7,098 bases of DNA from Alphaproteobacteria bacterium (GTDB lineage Bacteria; Pseudomonadota; Alphaproteobacteria; Sphingomonadales; SMXR01): assembly GCA_004356215.1 (NCBI GenBank), contig SMXR01000098.1, positions 1 through 7,098 of the forward strand. The letters run 5' to 3'. Of this stretch, positions 1 through 5,442 are shown one piece after another; positions within the stretch are counted from its first letter, which is position 1; every line of letters starts with the position of its first letter. The notes beneath the pieces were generated by a model. The model worked only from the letters and a program-made list of their open reading frames with translations, was not told the origin of the DNA and did not search any database. The translations under genes and the position numbers were made by a program.

Positions 1-192
1 AATCTGGAGCAGAAAATCGACTACCCGCTTTTTGCCCAGGGATTGATTTACGGCAACCCGATGTTTGAAGAAATCCAGGACCGCGGCGGTGATCCCGATG
101 AGGTTATGGCGGCGATCGAGGCCGCGCTTAGGGCCGAGTTCGGCGAACCCGCCGTTATGCCGATCCGGGCGCTGTTCGTCCGCGCGGCTTAA
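1..192 (+). CDS. C-terminal tail of a probable class I SAM-dependent methyltransferase (5' end outside window)
   Basis: The frame is open from base 1 and ends at TAA 190-192, giving 63 visible residues. The stretch FAQGLIYGNPMFEEI, followed by a D/E-rich helix and a closing segment AVMPIRALFV, resembles the C-terminal end of class I methyltransferases whose last strand reads MP(L/I)xA(I/L)xF. This is recognition from memory. The SAM-binding Rossmann part would lie upstream of the window, so no catalytic or cofactor motif can be checked. The next gene follows after 21 nt with its own strong ribosome site, so the two are probably co-transcribed. The open frame and codon use like its neighbours make it a secure coding region; the family is only moderately supported. 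Confidence 0.55.
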   Translation, partial: NLEQKIDYPLFAQGLIYGNPMFEEIQDRGGDPDEVMAAIEAALRAEFGEPAVMPIRALFVRAA

Positions 193-200
193 TTTTAAAA

Positions 201-206
201 GGAGGT
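201..206 (+). promoter_or_regulatory. Shine-Dalgarno site of the gene at 214
   Basis: GGAGGT lies 7 nt before ATG 214. This near-perfect anti-16S match fixes the start. Confidence 0.8.
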
Positions 207-213
207 CAGAAAA

Positions 214-564
214 ATGAGCGACAAAGATACCGACAAAGATGACGGACCCAAAATTTTCATAGCGGTTTACCGCCCCAATCCCGGGAAGGACGGTGAATTC
301 CGGGCGCTTTTAAAAGGGCACGGGCCATTGCTGAGACGGCTTGGGCTGATTACCGAGCGCCCGACGATCATTATGCAGGCCGGGGATGGCGCTTACATTG
401 AGGTCAAGGAATGGGCGGCAAGCGCCAGCGCCAGGAAGGCGCATGAGAACGCCGAGGTTGCCGCTCTCTGGGAGGCGATGGGCAAAATCGCTGAATTTCC
501 CGGCCTGATTGGCTTGGAGGAAGCCAAGGAAATGTTCGCCCACTTCACCCCCGTGGATTTATAA
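214..564 (+). CDS. Small dimeric alpha/beta-barrel-like protein (ABM-like), function unknown
   Basis: A 116-residue cytoplasmic protein with no signal peptide or membrane segment. After a charged, probably disordered tail (MSDKDTDKDDGP, 1-12) comes a ferredoxin-like pattern: strand KIFIAVYRPN (13-22), a helix with FRALLKGHGPLLRRLG (29-44), strands around PTIIMQ and YIEVKEWA, and a second helix containing AEVAALWEAMGKIAEF. The alternation and length fit the antibiotic-biosynthesis monooxygenase (ABM)/dimeric alpha-beta barrel superfamily, whose members include cofactor-free monooxygenases, heme-degrading enzymes and non-catalytic proteins. No clear catalytic residue identifies a subgroup, so enzyme activity is not claimed. 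The start is fixed by GGAGGT at 201-206. It lies between the methyltransferase tail and the cupin gene and may act on the same small molecule, which is inference. Confidence 0.7.
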   Translation: MSDKDTDKDDGPKIFIAVYRPNPGKDGEFRALLKGHGPLLRRLGLITERPTIIMQAGDGAYIEVKEWAASASARKAHENAEVAALWEAMGKIAEFPGLIGLEEAKEMFAHFTPVDL

Positions 565-605
565 GACTTAGGCAAACCCGGCGTCATGCCATCAAAAGAC
601 AAGGA

Positions 606-610
606 GGAGG
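606..610 (+). promoter_or_regulatory. Shine-Dalgarno site selecting ATG 619 for the cupin gene
   Basis: GGAGG lies 8 nt before ATG 619, inside the purine-rich run AAGGAGGAGG (601-610). It rules in favour of ATG 619 over the in-frame ATG 586. Starting at 586 would place this site inside the gene and add an 11-residue charged leader. Confidence 0.75.
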
Positions 611-618
611 AAGTAGCC

Positions 619-1074
619 ATGACCATACCAGCCAGCTTTCACAGGGGCGAAAACGAATTGCCGTTTGTCACCTTCGCCGAGGGGATTACCATCCAGCTTT
701 TGAAGGTCGATGTCGAAGGCGGCCGGTTTGTCGTTCGCGTCCGCTTTGAGCCCGGGATAACCATCCAGATCCACAAGCACACCGGCGATGTCCACGCCTT
801 TACCCATGCCGGGGCGTGGAAATACCTGGAATACCCCGAGGTCAACACCAAAGGCTCGTACCTCTACGAACCGGCGGGTTCGATCCACACCCTGCATGTT
901 CCGGAAGATAACAAAGAGATCACCGATGTTACCTTTGTCGTCAGCGGCGCCAACCTCGACCTCGATGAGGAGGGTAATGTCGAGAATGTCCTTGATGCCG
1001 GGGCGATCAGGGAAATTTATTTAGCCCGGTGCAAGGAAGAAGGGCACCCAAAACCGGATGTTATCGGAATTTAA
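619..1074 (+). CDS. Single-domain cupin, 2,4'-dihydroxyacetophenone dioxygenase-like
   Basis: A 151-residue protein starting at ATG 619. Cupin motif 1 is GITIQIHKHTGDVHAF, with candidate metal ligands H52, H54 and possibly H59. Motif 2 is EPAGSIHTLHV, with H90. E71 lies between them and could supply the carboxylate ligand. The segment SYLYEPAGSIHTL and the later GANLDLDEEGNVE and LDAGAIREIYLARC match what I remember of the 2,4'-dihydroxyacetophenone dioxygenase (DAD)/ChrR-cupin family. These are small non-heme iron proteins, and the founding member cleaves a C-C bond in hydroxyacetophenones. Whether this one cleaves such a ketone is inference; many homologues have no assigned substrate. It has no signal peptide and is probably cytoplasmic. 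It lies 54 nt after the ABM-like gene and 69 nt before the AraC-type regulator, all on the same strand. Confidence 0.82.
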   Translation: MTIPASFHRGENELPFVTFAEGITIQLLKVDVEGGRFVVRVRFEPGITIQIHKHTGDVHAFTHAGAWKYLEYPEVNTKGSYLYEPAGSIHTLHVPEDNKEITDVTFVVSGANLDLDEEGNVENVLDAGAIREIYLARCKEEGHPKPDVIGI

Positions 1075-1132
1075 AGATAGCAATCCCGGAAACGTCTTTG
1101 ATTTTAATAAGTGCTAGGGTCCTTCAATAAAA

Positions 1133-1138
1133 GAGAGG
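1133..1138 (+). promoter_or_regulatory. Shine-Dalgarno site selecting ATG 1144 for the AraC-type regulator
   Basis: GAGAGG lies 5 nt before ATG 1144. It favours this start over the in-frame GTG at 1111, which has no ribosome site and would add 11 residues not expected in the family. Confidence 0.6.
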
Positions 1139-1143
1139 TTTTA

Positions 1144-2028
1144 ATGAAGCCCAGCACACAAAAATCTTATTTTGACCGCATTGACCGGGTCGTGGGTTAC
1201 ATAAACCAGCAGGTGGAAGCCACCCCCAGCTTGGCTGAACTGGCAGATATTGCCGCCATTTCCCCGTTTCATTTTCACCGCGTCTATAGCGCGATCACCG
1301 GCGAAACCCCGTCGGGGACACTCAGGCGGCTTCGGCTGGTGCGGGCGCTCCATCTTTTGAAAGACCCCAAAAAACCGATCACAGAGATTGCCTTCGATGT
1401 TGGCTATGATTCTTCCCAAGCTTTTTCAAAGGCCTTTCGTGAAGGGACGGGGCATAGCCCAAGTGTTTTGCGGGAGAAACGGGTGAAACTGAGTGCGATT
1501 TTGAAAGGCCTTTCTACCCCGCCTGAAATCCCTCGAAAGGGGCCAAGGGAAATGGTTGTAAAGGTTGTATCCCTTGAGCCTTTCAAGGTGATCGCCGCGC
1601 GCCACCTTGGTCCCCACAAGGGATTGTTCCAGGCCTATGACGAATTTTTCGCCTGGGCGGAAAAATCCGGGTTGGTGGAAAGCTTTAAAGGTATTTATGG
1701 AATTCCAATTGATGACCCGCGCGCGGTGCTTGAAAATGAATGCCGGTTTGACTGCTGTTTTGATTTTGGCGCTGATGTCAAACCGGGGAATGGCTACCGC
1801 GAAGAATTTCTTGGCGACGGGCTTTATGCGGTCGTCCGTCACCTTGGTCATTATGACGGGCTCGATGAAAAATACGATTATCTTTATGGCCCGTGGTTGA
1901 CTGCGTCGGGGTATTTTTTGCGGGACGTCCCGTTTTTCAACCATTATCTGCAAGACCCCGAAACCCTGCCCCCCGAGCAGTGGGAAACCGATATTTACCT
2001 TCCGGTCGAAAAAGGAGAAACGAAATGA
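1144..2028 (+). CDS. AraC-family transcriptional regulator with C-terminal GyrI-like ligand-binding domain
   Basis: A 294-residue protein with the DNA-binding domain first. Residues about 12-115 hold the two helix-turn-helix units of the AraC/XylS family. The first is SLAELADIAAISPFHFHRVY (about 29-48), which then leads into the ITGETPSGTLRRLRL linker. The second is ITEIAFDVGYDSSQAFSKAF (about 79-98), followed by the typical GHSPS. Residues about 137-289 form a GyrI-like (SbmC/Rob C-terminal type) domain, with YGIPIDDP, a strand containing RFDCCFDF, and the closing DIYLPVE. This layout matches Rob-like regulators, where the GyrI-like domain binds small hydrophobic or cationic ligands. The likely role is to sense a small molecule and control nearby genes. 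Its stop overlaps the next start (ATGA, 2025-2028), so the exported NTF2-like protein is probably co-translated. C200, C204 and C205 cluster in the sensor domain. Confidence 0.92.
   Translation: MKPSTQKSYFDRIDRVVGYINQQVEATPSLAELADIAAISPFHFHRVYSAITGETPSGTLRRLRLVRALHLLKDPKKPITEIAFDVGYDSSQAFSKAFREGTGHSPSVLREKRVKLSAILKGLSTPPEIPRKGPREMVVKVVSLEPFKVIAARHLGPHKGLFQAYDEFFAWAEKSGLVESFKGIYGIPIDDPRAVLENECRFDCCFDFGADVKPGNGYREEFLGDGLYAVVRHLGHYDGLDEKYDYLYGPWLTASGYFLRDVPFFNHYLQDPETLPPEQWETDIYLPVEKGETK
2014..2017 (+). promoter_or_regulatory. Shine-Dalgarno site for the SnoaL/NTF2-like gene
   Basis: GGAG within AAAGGAGAAA lies 7 nt before ATG 2025, inside the end of the regulator gene. It supports this start over an in-frame GTG at 1893, which would read 132 nt back into the regulator and bury the signal peptide. 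Confidence 0.7.
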
Positions 2029-2510
2029 ACCCCAAAAACTTTTTAATTATTATAGGTCTGGCCCTTCTTTTGCTGGTCCCGGTCAAAACCGCGCTTGCCG
2101 ACGGCGATAGCGAGGAAACCCGGCAAATTGTCCTGGCCTTGTTTGAAGCGTTCAACCGCCATGACCTGGAAGCGATTGTTGCCTTGTATTCCCCGGAAGC
2201 CAAGATGGTTACGCCCAGTTTTCCAGAGCCGCGCTATGGCCGTGATGTGGTGCGCCTGATTTATAAGGATCATTTCGATAACATTCCTGGCGTTCACGAT
2301 GAGGTGACACGCTTGGTTGCTGCAGGCAATGAAGCCGCGGTGGAATTTACCGCCACCTGGGACCAGCCCACAGAATCGGACCCAAAAGCAAGGGGTGCAT
2401 TAAAGATTTCTGTTTTCTTGAAAGTTGAAGAGGGTCTGGTGGTGGAAGATATTACTTATTACGACCGGATGGTTTTTGAGCCCATGCCGGACGATGATCA
2501 GGCCGAATAA
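2025..2510 (+). CDS. Exported SnoaL/NTF2-like (ketosteroid isomerase-fold) protein
   Basis: A 161-residue protein. Residues 1-25 are a Sec signal peptide: a lysine near the start, a hydrophobic core LIIIGLALLLLVPV and the cleavage motif ALA before D26. The mature part is one NTF2-like domain. It has the opening helix ETRQIVLALFEAFNRHDLEA, then IVALYSPEAKMVTP, YGRDVVRLIYKDHF, and strands AAVEFTATWD, ALKISVFLKV and EDITYYDRM. This matches SnoaL-like/DUF4440 proteins, a fold used by polyketide cyclases, isomerases and many binding proteins. Catalytic residues cannot be assigned with confidence. It should be periplasmic, unlike the cytoplasmic products of the genes before it. Its ATG overlaps the regulator stop by 4 nt, and its 3' end overlaps the end of convergent nadC by 13 bp (2498-2510). 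Confidence 0.85.
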   Translation: MNPKNFLIIIGLALLLLVPVKTALADGDSEETRQIVLALFEAFNRHDLEAIVALYSPEAKMVTPSFPEPRYGRDVVRLIYKDHFDNIPGVHDEVTRLVAAGNEAAVEFTATWDQPTESDPKARGALKISVFLKVEEGLVVEDITYYDRMVFEPMPDDDQAE

Positions 2511-3352
2511 TCCAGCCCGATATCGACCGAGGGCGCGCTTTGGGTAATTTTCGAGGTTGAGATGTATTCGACCCCGGTTTCGGCAATCGCCCGGATGGTC
2601 TTGAGGCTGACCCGGCCCGAGGCCTCGATTTTGCATTTTCCCTTGGCGATTGTGACCGCTTTCCTGAGCTGATCCAGTGGCATGTTATCCAGAAGCACCA
2701 GGTCAATCCCTTCATCCAGGGCTTCTTTTAACTGATCCAAAGTGTCGCATTCGGTCTCGATCGGGATTCCGGCCGGGATGCCGGCGTTAAGCGCTTTGGC
2801 GCCGCGGATGGCCTGCCTGATGCCGCCAGCGGCGGCAATATGGTTGTCCTTGATCAGGATAGCATCATAAAGCCCCATCCGGTGGTTCTCGGCGCCGCCG
2901 CAGGTGGTGGCGTATTTTTCAAGCTTGCGCAAACCCGGGGTGGTCTTGCGGGTATCGAGCAGGATAGTGCCGGTGCCGTCCAGTTTCTTGACATAGCGTG
3001 CCGATAAGGTCGCGATCCCGCTCAGGTGTTGCAGGATATTCAGCGCCGCGCGTTCGCCGGTCAATATTGCCCGGGCTTTGCCTTTCAGGGTCATCAGGGG
3101 GGTGTTTTTTTTGACGCGCTCGCCATCCCTGACCAGGATTTCAATGTTGATTTCAGGGTCAAGCCGCCTGAAAACAGCGGCGGTAATATCAATCCCGGCA
3201 ACCACAAAATCCTCGCGGGCGTTCATGGTCACGCTTAAGGCAGTCCCTTTGGGTACGGTCGCGGTGGTGGTGACATCGCCGCTGCCAATATCCTCGGCAA
3301 GAATCCTGGTTATGAATTCCGCCAGTTGTTCAGCTGTGAAGGGTTTGTTCAT
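2498..3352 (-). CDS. nadC: Nicotinate-nucleotide pyrophosphorylase (carboxylating), quinolinate phosphoribosyltransferase
   Basis: A 284-residue cytoplasmic enzyme that converts quinolinate and phosphoribosyl pyrophosphate to nicotinate mononucleotide, CO2 and pyrophosphate in de novo NAD synthesis. Family signatures run in order: EDIGSGDVTT (20-29), ERAALNILQHLSGIAT (100-115), DTRKTTPGLR (133-142), the NHR of CGGAENHRMGL (151-161), KDNH (168-171), the acidic IETEC (198-202), LDNM (221-224), EASG (243-246) and the C-terminal SAPSVDIGLDY. The length is normal and no key motif is missing. ATG 3352 overlaps the nadA stop as ATGA (3349-3352). No strong ribosome site precedes it, which suggests translation coupled to nadA. 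The 3' end runs 13 bp into the convergent SnoaL-like gene. Confidence 0.97.
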   Translation of the reverse strand: MNKPFTAEQLAEFITRILAEDIGSGDVTTTATVPKGTALSVTMNAREDFVVAGIDITAAVFRRLDPEINIEILVRDGERVKKNTPLMTLKGKARAILTGERAALNILQHLSGIATLSARYVKKLDGTGTILLDTRKTTPGLRKLEKYATTCGGAENHRMGLYDAILIKDNHIAAAGGIRQAIRGAKALNAGIPAGIPIETECDTLDQLKEALDEGIDLVLLDNMPLDQLRKAVTIAKGKCKIEASGRVSLKTIRAIAETGVEYISTSKITQSAPSVDIGLDYSA

Positions 3353-4389
3353 GCGGCCGGAATTTGGGCCGGAATTTCTGAAAGGTCAGGCTGGACGCCC
3401 TGGATCGGTGACATCTCCAGCATTCTTTCCAGGGGCTTAAGGGCCTTTATGCGCACTTCTTCAGGGACGGTGATTTCCGGCTGCAGGTCACGCAGCGCCA
3501 GATAGAGCTTTTCCATGGTATTCAGGGCCATGAACGGACAATCGTTACAATTGCAATTGCCGTCGGCCGCCGGTGCGCCGATGAAGGTTTTACCCGGGGA
3601 GGCCTTTTGCATCTGGTGAATGATATGGGGCTCGGTGGCAATGATGATGGTATCCCCGGCATATTCCCGGGAAAATTTCAAAATCGACGAGGTCGAGCCG
3701 ATATGATCGGCGTGATTCAATATGCTCGGCGGGCATTCCGGATGGGCGGCCACCGGGGCGCCCGGGTGTTTGGCCTTCAGCTTGATCAGTTCTTTTTCCG
3801 AAAAATCTTCATGGACTATGCAGGTGCCGTCCCACAGCAGCATGTCGCGGCCGGTTTTTTTTGACAGATAACCGCCCAGGTATTTGTCCGGCGCGAACAG
3901 GATTTTCTGATCCTTGGGGATCTGGTTGATGATTGCTTCGGCGTTGGATGAGGTGACGATAATATCGCTCAAGGCTTTGACCGCCACCGAACAGTTTATG
4001 TAGGTCAGCGAAATATGGTCCGGGTGCTGGTTGCGGAAGGCTTCGAAGCGGTCCGGGGGGCACGAGTCTTCAAGGCTGCACCCGGCGCGCATATCGGGCA
4101 GCACAACGGTTTTACCGGGTGAGAGGATTTTTGCCCCCTCGGCCATGAATTTGACCCCGCAAAAGGCAATCACATCCGCGTCGGTGGCGGCGGCTTTGCG
4201 CGCCAGGTCAAGCGAGTCGCCGACGAAATCAGCGATATCCTGGATCTCCGGGTCCTGGTAATAGTGGGCGAGAATGACAGCGTTGCGCTTGCCCCGAAGC
4301 CGGTTGATCTCGGCCTCAAGGTCCAGCGTCGGGTCGACCGCAGCGATGCGGCCTTCAAGAATACTGTCTTTTGGAATATGAAAGTTCAT
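3349..4389 (-). CDS. nadA: Quinolinate synthase A (4Fe-4S)
   Basis: A 346-residue cytoplasmic enzyme that condenses iminoaspartate with dihydroxyacetone phosphate to quinolinate. Motifs seen: AHYYQ (41-45), GDSLDLAR (57-64), FCGVKFMAE (76-84), MRAGCSLEDSC (100-110), YINCSVAVKA, TSSNA (146-150), WDGTC (186-190), HPECP (216-220), GSTSSI and DGNCNCNDCPFM (277-287). By position relative to known quinolinate synthases, the cluster cysteines should be C104, C190 and one of C279/C281/C284, most likely C284. The length fits the longer proteobacterial form. It starts at ATG 4389, 16 nt after modA and before an only weak ribosome site (GGAA). The extreme C-terminus carries a short duplication, SEIPAQIPAA. 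The usual neighbour nadB is not present. Confidence 0.97.
   Translation of the reverse strand: MNFHIPKDSILEGRIAAVDPTLDLEAEINRLRGKRNAVILAHYYQDPEIQDIADFVGDSLDLARKAAATDADVIAFCGVKFMAEGAKILSPGKTVVLPDMRAGCSLEDSCPPDRFEAFRNQHPDHISLTYINCSVAVKALSDIIVTSSNAEAIINQIPKDQKILFAPDKYLGGYLSKKTGRDMLLWDGTCIVHEDFSEKELIKLKAKHPGAPVAAHPECPPSILNHADHIGSTSSILKFSREYAGDTIIIATEPHIIHQMQKASPGKTFIGAPAADGNCNCNDCPFMALNTMEKLYLALRDLQPEITVPEEVRIKALKPLERMLEMSPIQGVQPDLSEIPAQIPAA
3355..3378. repeat. Two-copy 12-bp tandem repeat at the nadA C-terminus
   Basis: GGCCGGAATTTG (3355-3366) is followed directly by GGCCGGAATTTC (3367-3378), 11 of 12 identical. Read on the - strand it keeps frame and encodes the repeated IPA-type tail of NadA (EIPAQIPAA). 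It looks like a small in-frame slippage duplication at a tolerant C-terminus. Confidence 0.8.
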
Positions 4390-4405
4390 GGTAAATTCCG
4401 GTTTT

Positions 4406-5197
4406 TCAGTCTACCTCAAAACCCCTCACCTTTAATATAGTTTTGAAGGCCTCGCTTTGCAAAAAATTTAGGAAATTTTCTGTCACACTTGCGTTAGATT
4501 GTTTCACAGCTGCCGCCCGGTAAAGGATAGGGGAGTGGGAGTTTTCGGGGATTTCGTAAATTTGAAATTCAATTTTGGAACTCATAGCATCAGTTCTATA
4601 CAGAATTCCCCCTTTTACCGCTCCGATTTCCACCAATGCCAAAGCCGCCCGGGCATTTGCGGTGGGGGCAATCGGAAAATCCCATTTATAGAATTCAATC
4701 GACTCGACCGCATATTTTCCCAAGGGAACCGTTTGCGGGTCTCCAGTGGCCAAACGGTCCTGAATTGAACAGGCCTCTATATAAATCGGGGCGGTTGGAT
4801 GGTTTACCCACCGTATGCTGCAAGAGCCGTCAAAAAGCACCAGGACCAGCCGGTTGCGGGCAAACGCAATTGGCTTTCCTTCAAAATGACCCTCTTCGTT
4901 CAGGTAATCGAGCCATTGGGCATCGGCGCTGATAAAGACATCAGCCGGCGCCCCTTCCGTTATTTGACGGGCCAACATTGCCGAGCCGGCATCGACAATC
5001 ACCAGCGCCACCCCGGTGGCCTTTTCAATATCAGCGCGGGCATCTTCCAGAACATAGGCCATGCTCGAGGCGGCAAAAACAATCAGGTCTTCGGGTCCGT
5101 CTTCTTTCAAAAACCCGGTCCAGGTTTTGGCGAACATCCAGAATAGAAATCCGGCAATAACCAGTACGCCTGCGAATATTCCCCAGCTTTTGTTCAA
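4406..5197 (-). CDS. modA: Molybdate ABC transporter substrate-binding protein (ModA-like)
   Basis: A 263-residue periplasmic or membrane-anchored oxyanion-binding protein. Residues about 6-23 form one hydrophobic segment (GIFAGVLVIAGFLFWMF). No clear AxA cleavage site follows, so it may be an uncleaved anchor. The mature part shows the ModA order: LIVFAASSM (38-46), the DAGSAMLARQI region (69-79), GAPADVFISAD (82-92), RNRLVLVLF (114-122), LATGDPQTVPLGKYAVES (149-166) and ANARAALALVEIGAVKGGILY (180-200, anion-pocket side). S44/S45 and S72 are candidate anion ligands. The start is TTG 5197, supported by AAGGGA 7 nt upstream; the next in-frame ATG would remove most of the hydrophobic segment. 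It lies 16 nt before nadA on the same strand, with no modB or modC in the window, so it must use a permease encoded elsewhere. Tungstate or another oxyanion is possible as ligand. Confidence 0.9.
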   Translation of the reverse strand: MNKSWGIFAGVLVIAGFLFWMFAKTWTGFLKEDGPEDLIVFAASSMAYVLEDARADIEKATGVALVIVDAGSAMLARQITEGAPADVFISADAQWLDYLNEEGHFEGKPIAFARNRLVLVLFDGSCSIRWVNHPTAPIYIEACSIQDRLATGDPQTVPLGKYAVESIEFYKWDFPIAPTANARAALALVEIGAVKGGILYRTDAMSSKIEFQIYEIPENSHSPILYRAAAVKQSNASVTENFLNFLQSEAFKTILKVRGFEVD

Positions 5198-5204
5198 GTG
5201 TAGT

Positions 5205-5210
5205 TCCCTT
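5205..5210 (-). promoter_or_regulatory. Shine-Dalgarno site supporting the TTG start of modA
   Basis: On the - strand AAGGGA lies 7 nt before TTG 5197. With the hydrophobic N-terminus that follows, it justifies a TTG start over internal ATGs. Confidence 0.6.
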
Positions 5211-5225
5211 TCTGAATCGGTGGGC

Positions 5226-5282
5226 TTTTAACAGCTTTTTTTGGGAATAAATGCCTTTTTCCAAAAAAATACCCTTTTTTTT
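5226..5282. other. Cluster of A/T tracts in the divergent intergenic region (possible curved DNA)
   Basis: Runs of T or A occur at 5226-5229, 5236-5242, 5256-5260, 5263-5269 and 5275-5282, with centres roughly 8-12 bp apart except for one gap filled by AATAAAT. Tracts near the helical repeat are known to bend DNA and to attract nucleoid proteins. The role here is inferred from position between two divergent genes. Confidence 0.45.
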
Positions 5283-5315
5283 CGACCAAGCGTTTCGAAT
5301 TTGCGACAAGGAGTG

Positions 5316-5344
5316 CTGACGGAAATTTCTTCCCGGAGTATACT
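5316..5344 (+). promoter_or_regulatory. Putative sigma70-type promoter for the DUF1624-like gene
   Basis: A -35-like CTGACG (5316-5321, 4 of 6 to TTGACA) and a -10-like TATACT (5339-5344, 5 of 6 to TATAAT) are separated by exactly 17 bp. Transcription would begin near 5351 and leave an untranslated leader of about 88 nt before ATG 5439. No equally good promoter was found on the - strand for modA. Confidence 0.5.
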
Positions 5345-5397
5345 ACCCTTGAAAGTCAGGGGGGCTTTTTAACCAAAAAGAGTTGAGAAAGCACACA

Positions 5398-5442
5398 ATG
5401 GTGCAGGCAATTTTCAAAAAAAGGTGTTTTTTCGGGGTATGA
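5398..5442 (+). CDS. Possible 14-codon leader peptide (uORF), tentative
   Basis: ATG 5398 opens a frame of 14 codons reading MVQAIFKKRCFFGV. Its TGA at 5440-5442 overlaps ATG 5439 of the DUF1624-like gene as ATGA. It lies within the leader expected from the promoter at 5316-5344. The ribosome site before it is weak (purine run GAGAAAG, about 7 nt upstream). Such an arrangement could provide translational coupling for a main ORF whose own ribosome site is poor, but the frame is short enough to occur by chance. Confidence 0.25.
   Translation: MVQAIFKKRCFFGV

Noticed and set aside
586..618. In-frame upstream ATG 586 as the cupin start
   Set aside because: It has no ribosome site, and a strong GGAGG sits 8 nt before ATG 619. 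The extra 11 residues are highly charged and not part of the cupin fold.
592..897. A 101-residue - strand ORF opposite the cupin gene
   Set aside because: It is a mirror of the cupin coding frame with no ribosome site and no recognisable family.
1071..1101. Hairpin after the cupin gene (AAAGA ... TCTTT)
   Set aside because: A 5-bp AT-rich stem with a long loop could arise by chance. I could not support a terminator, nor a convincing promoter, in the 69-nt gap before the regulator.
1893..2024. GTG 1893 as the start of the SnoaL-like gene
   Set aside because: It would overlap the regulator by 136 nt and bury a clear signal peptide. ATG 2025 has a good ribosome site and an ATGA overlap.
4499..5160. 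Several + strand ORFs opposite modA
   Set aside because: They are proline-, arginine- and glycine-rich shadow frames with no recognisable domain, while modA on the other strand has clear family motifs.
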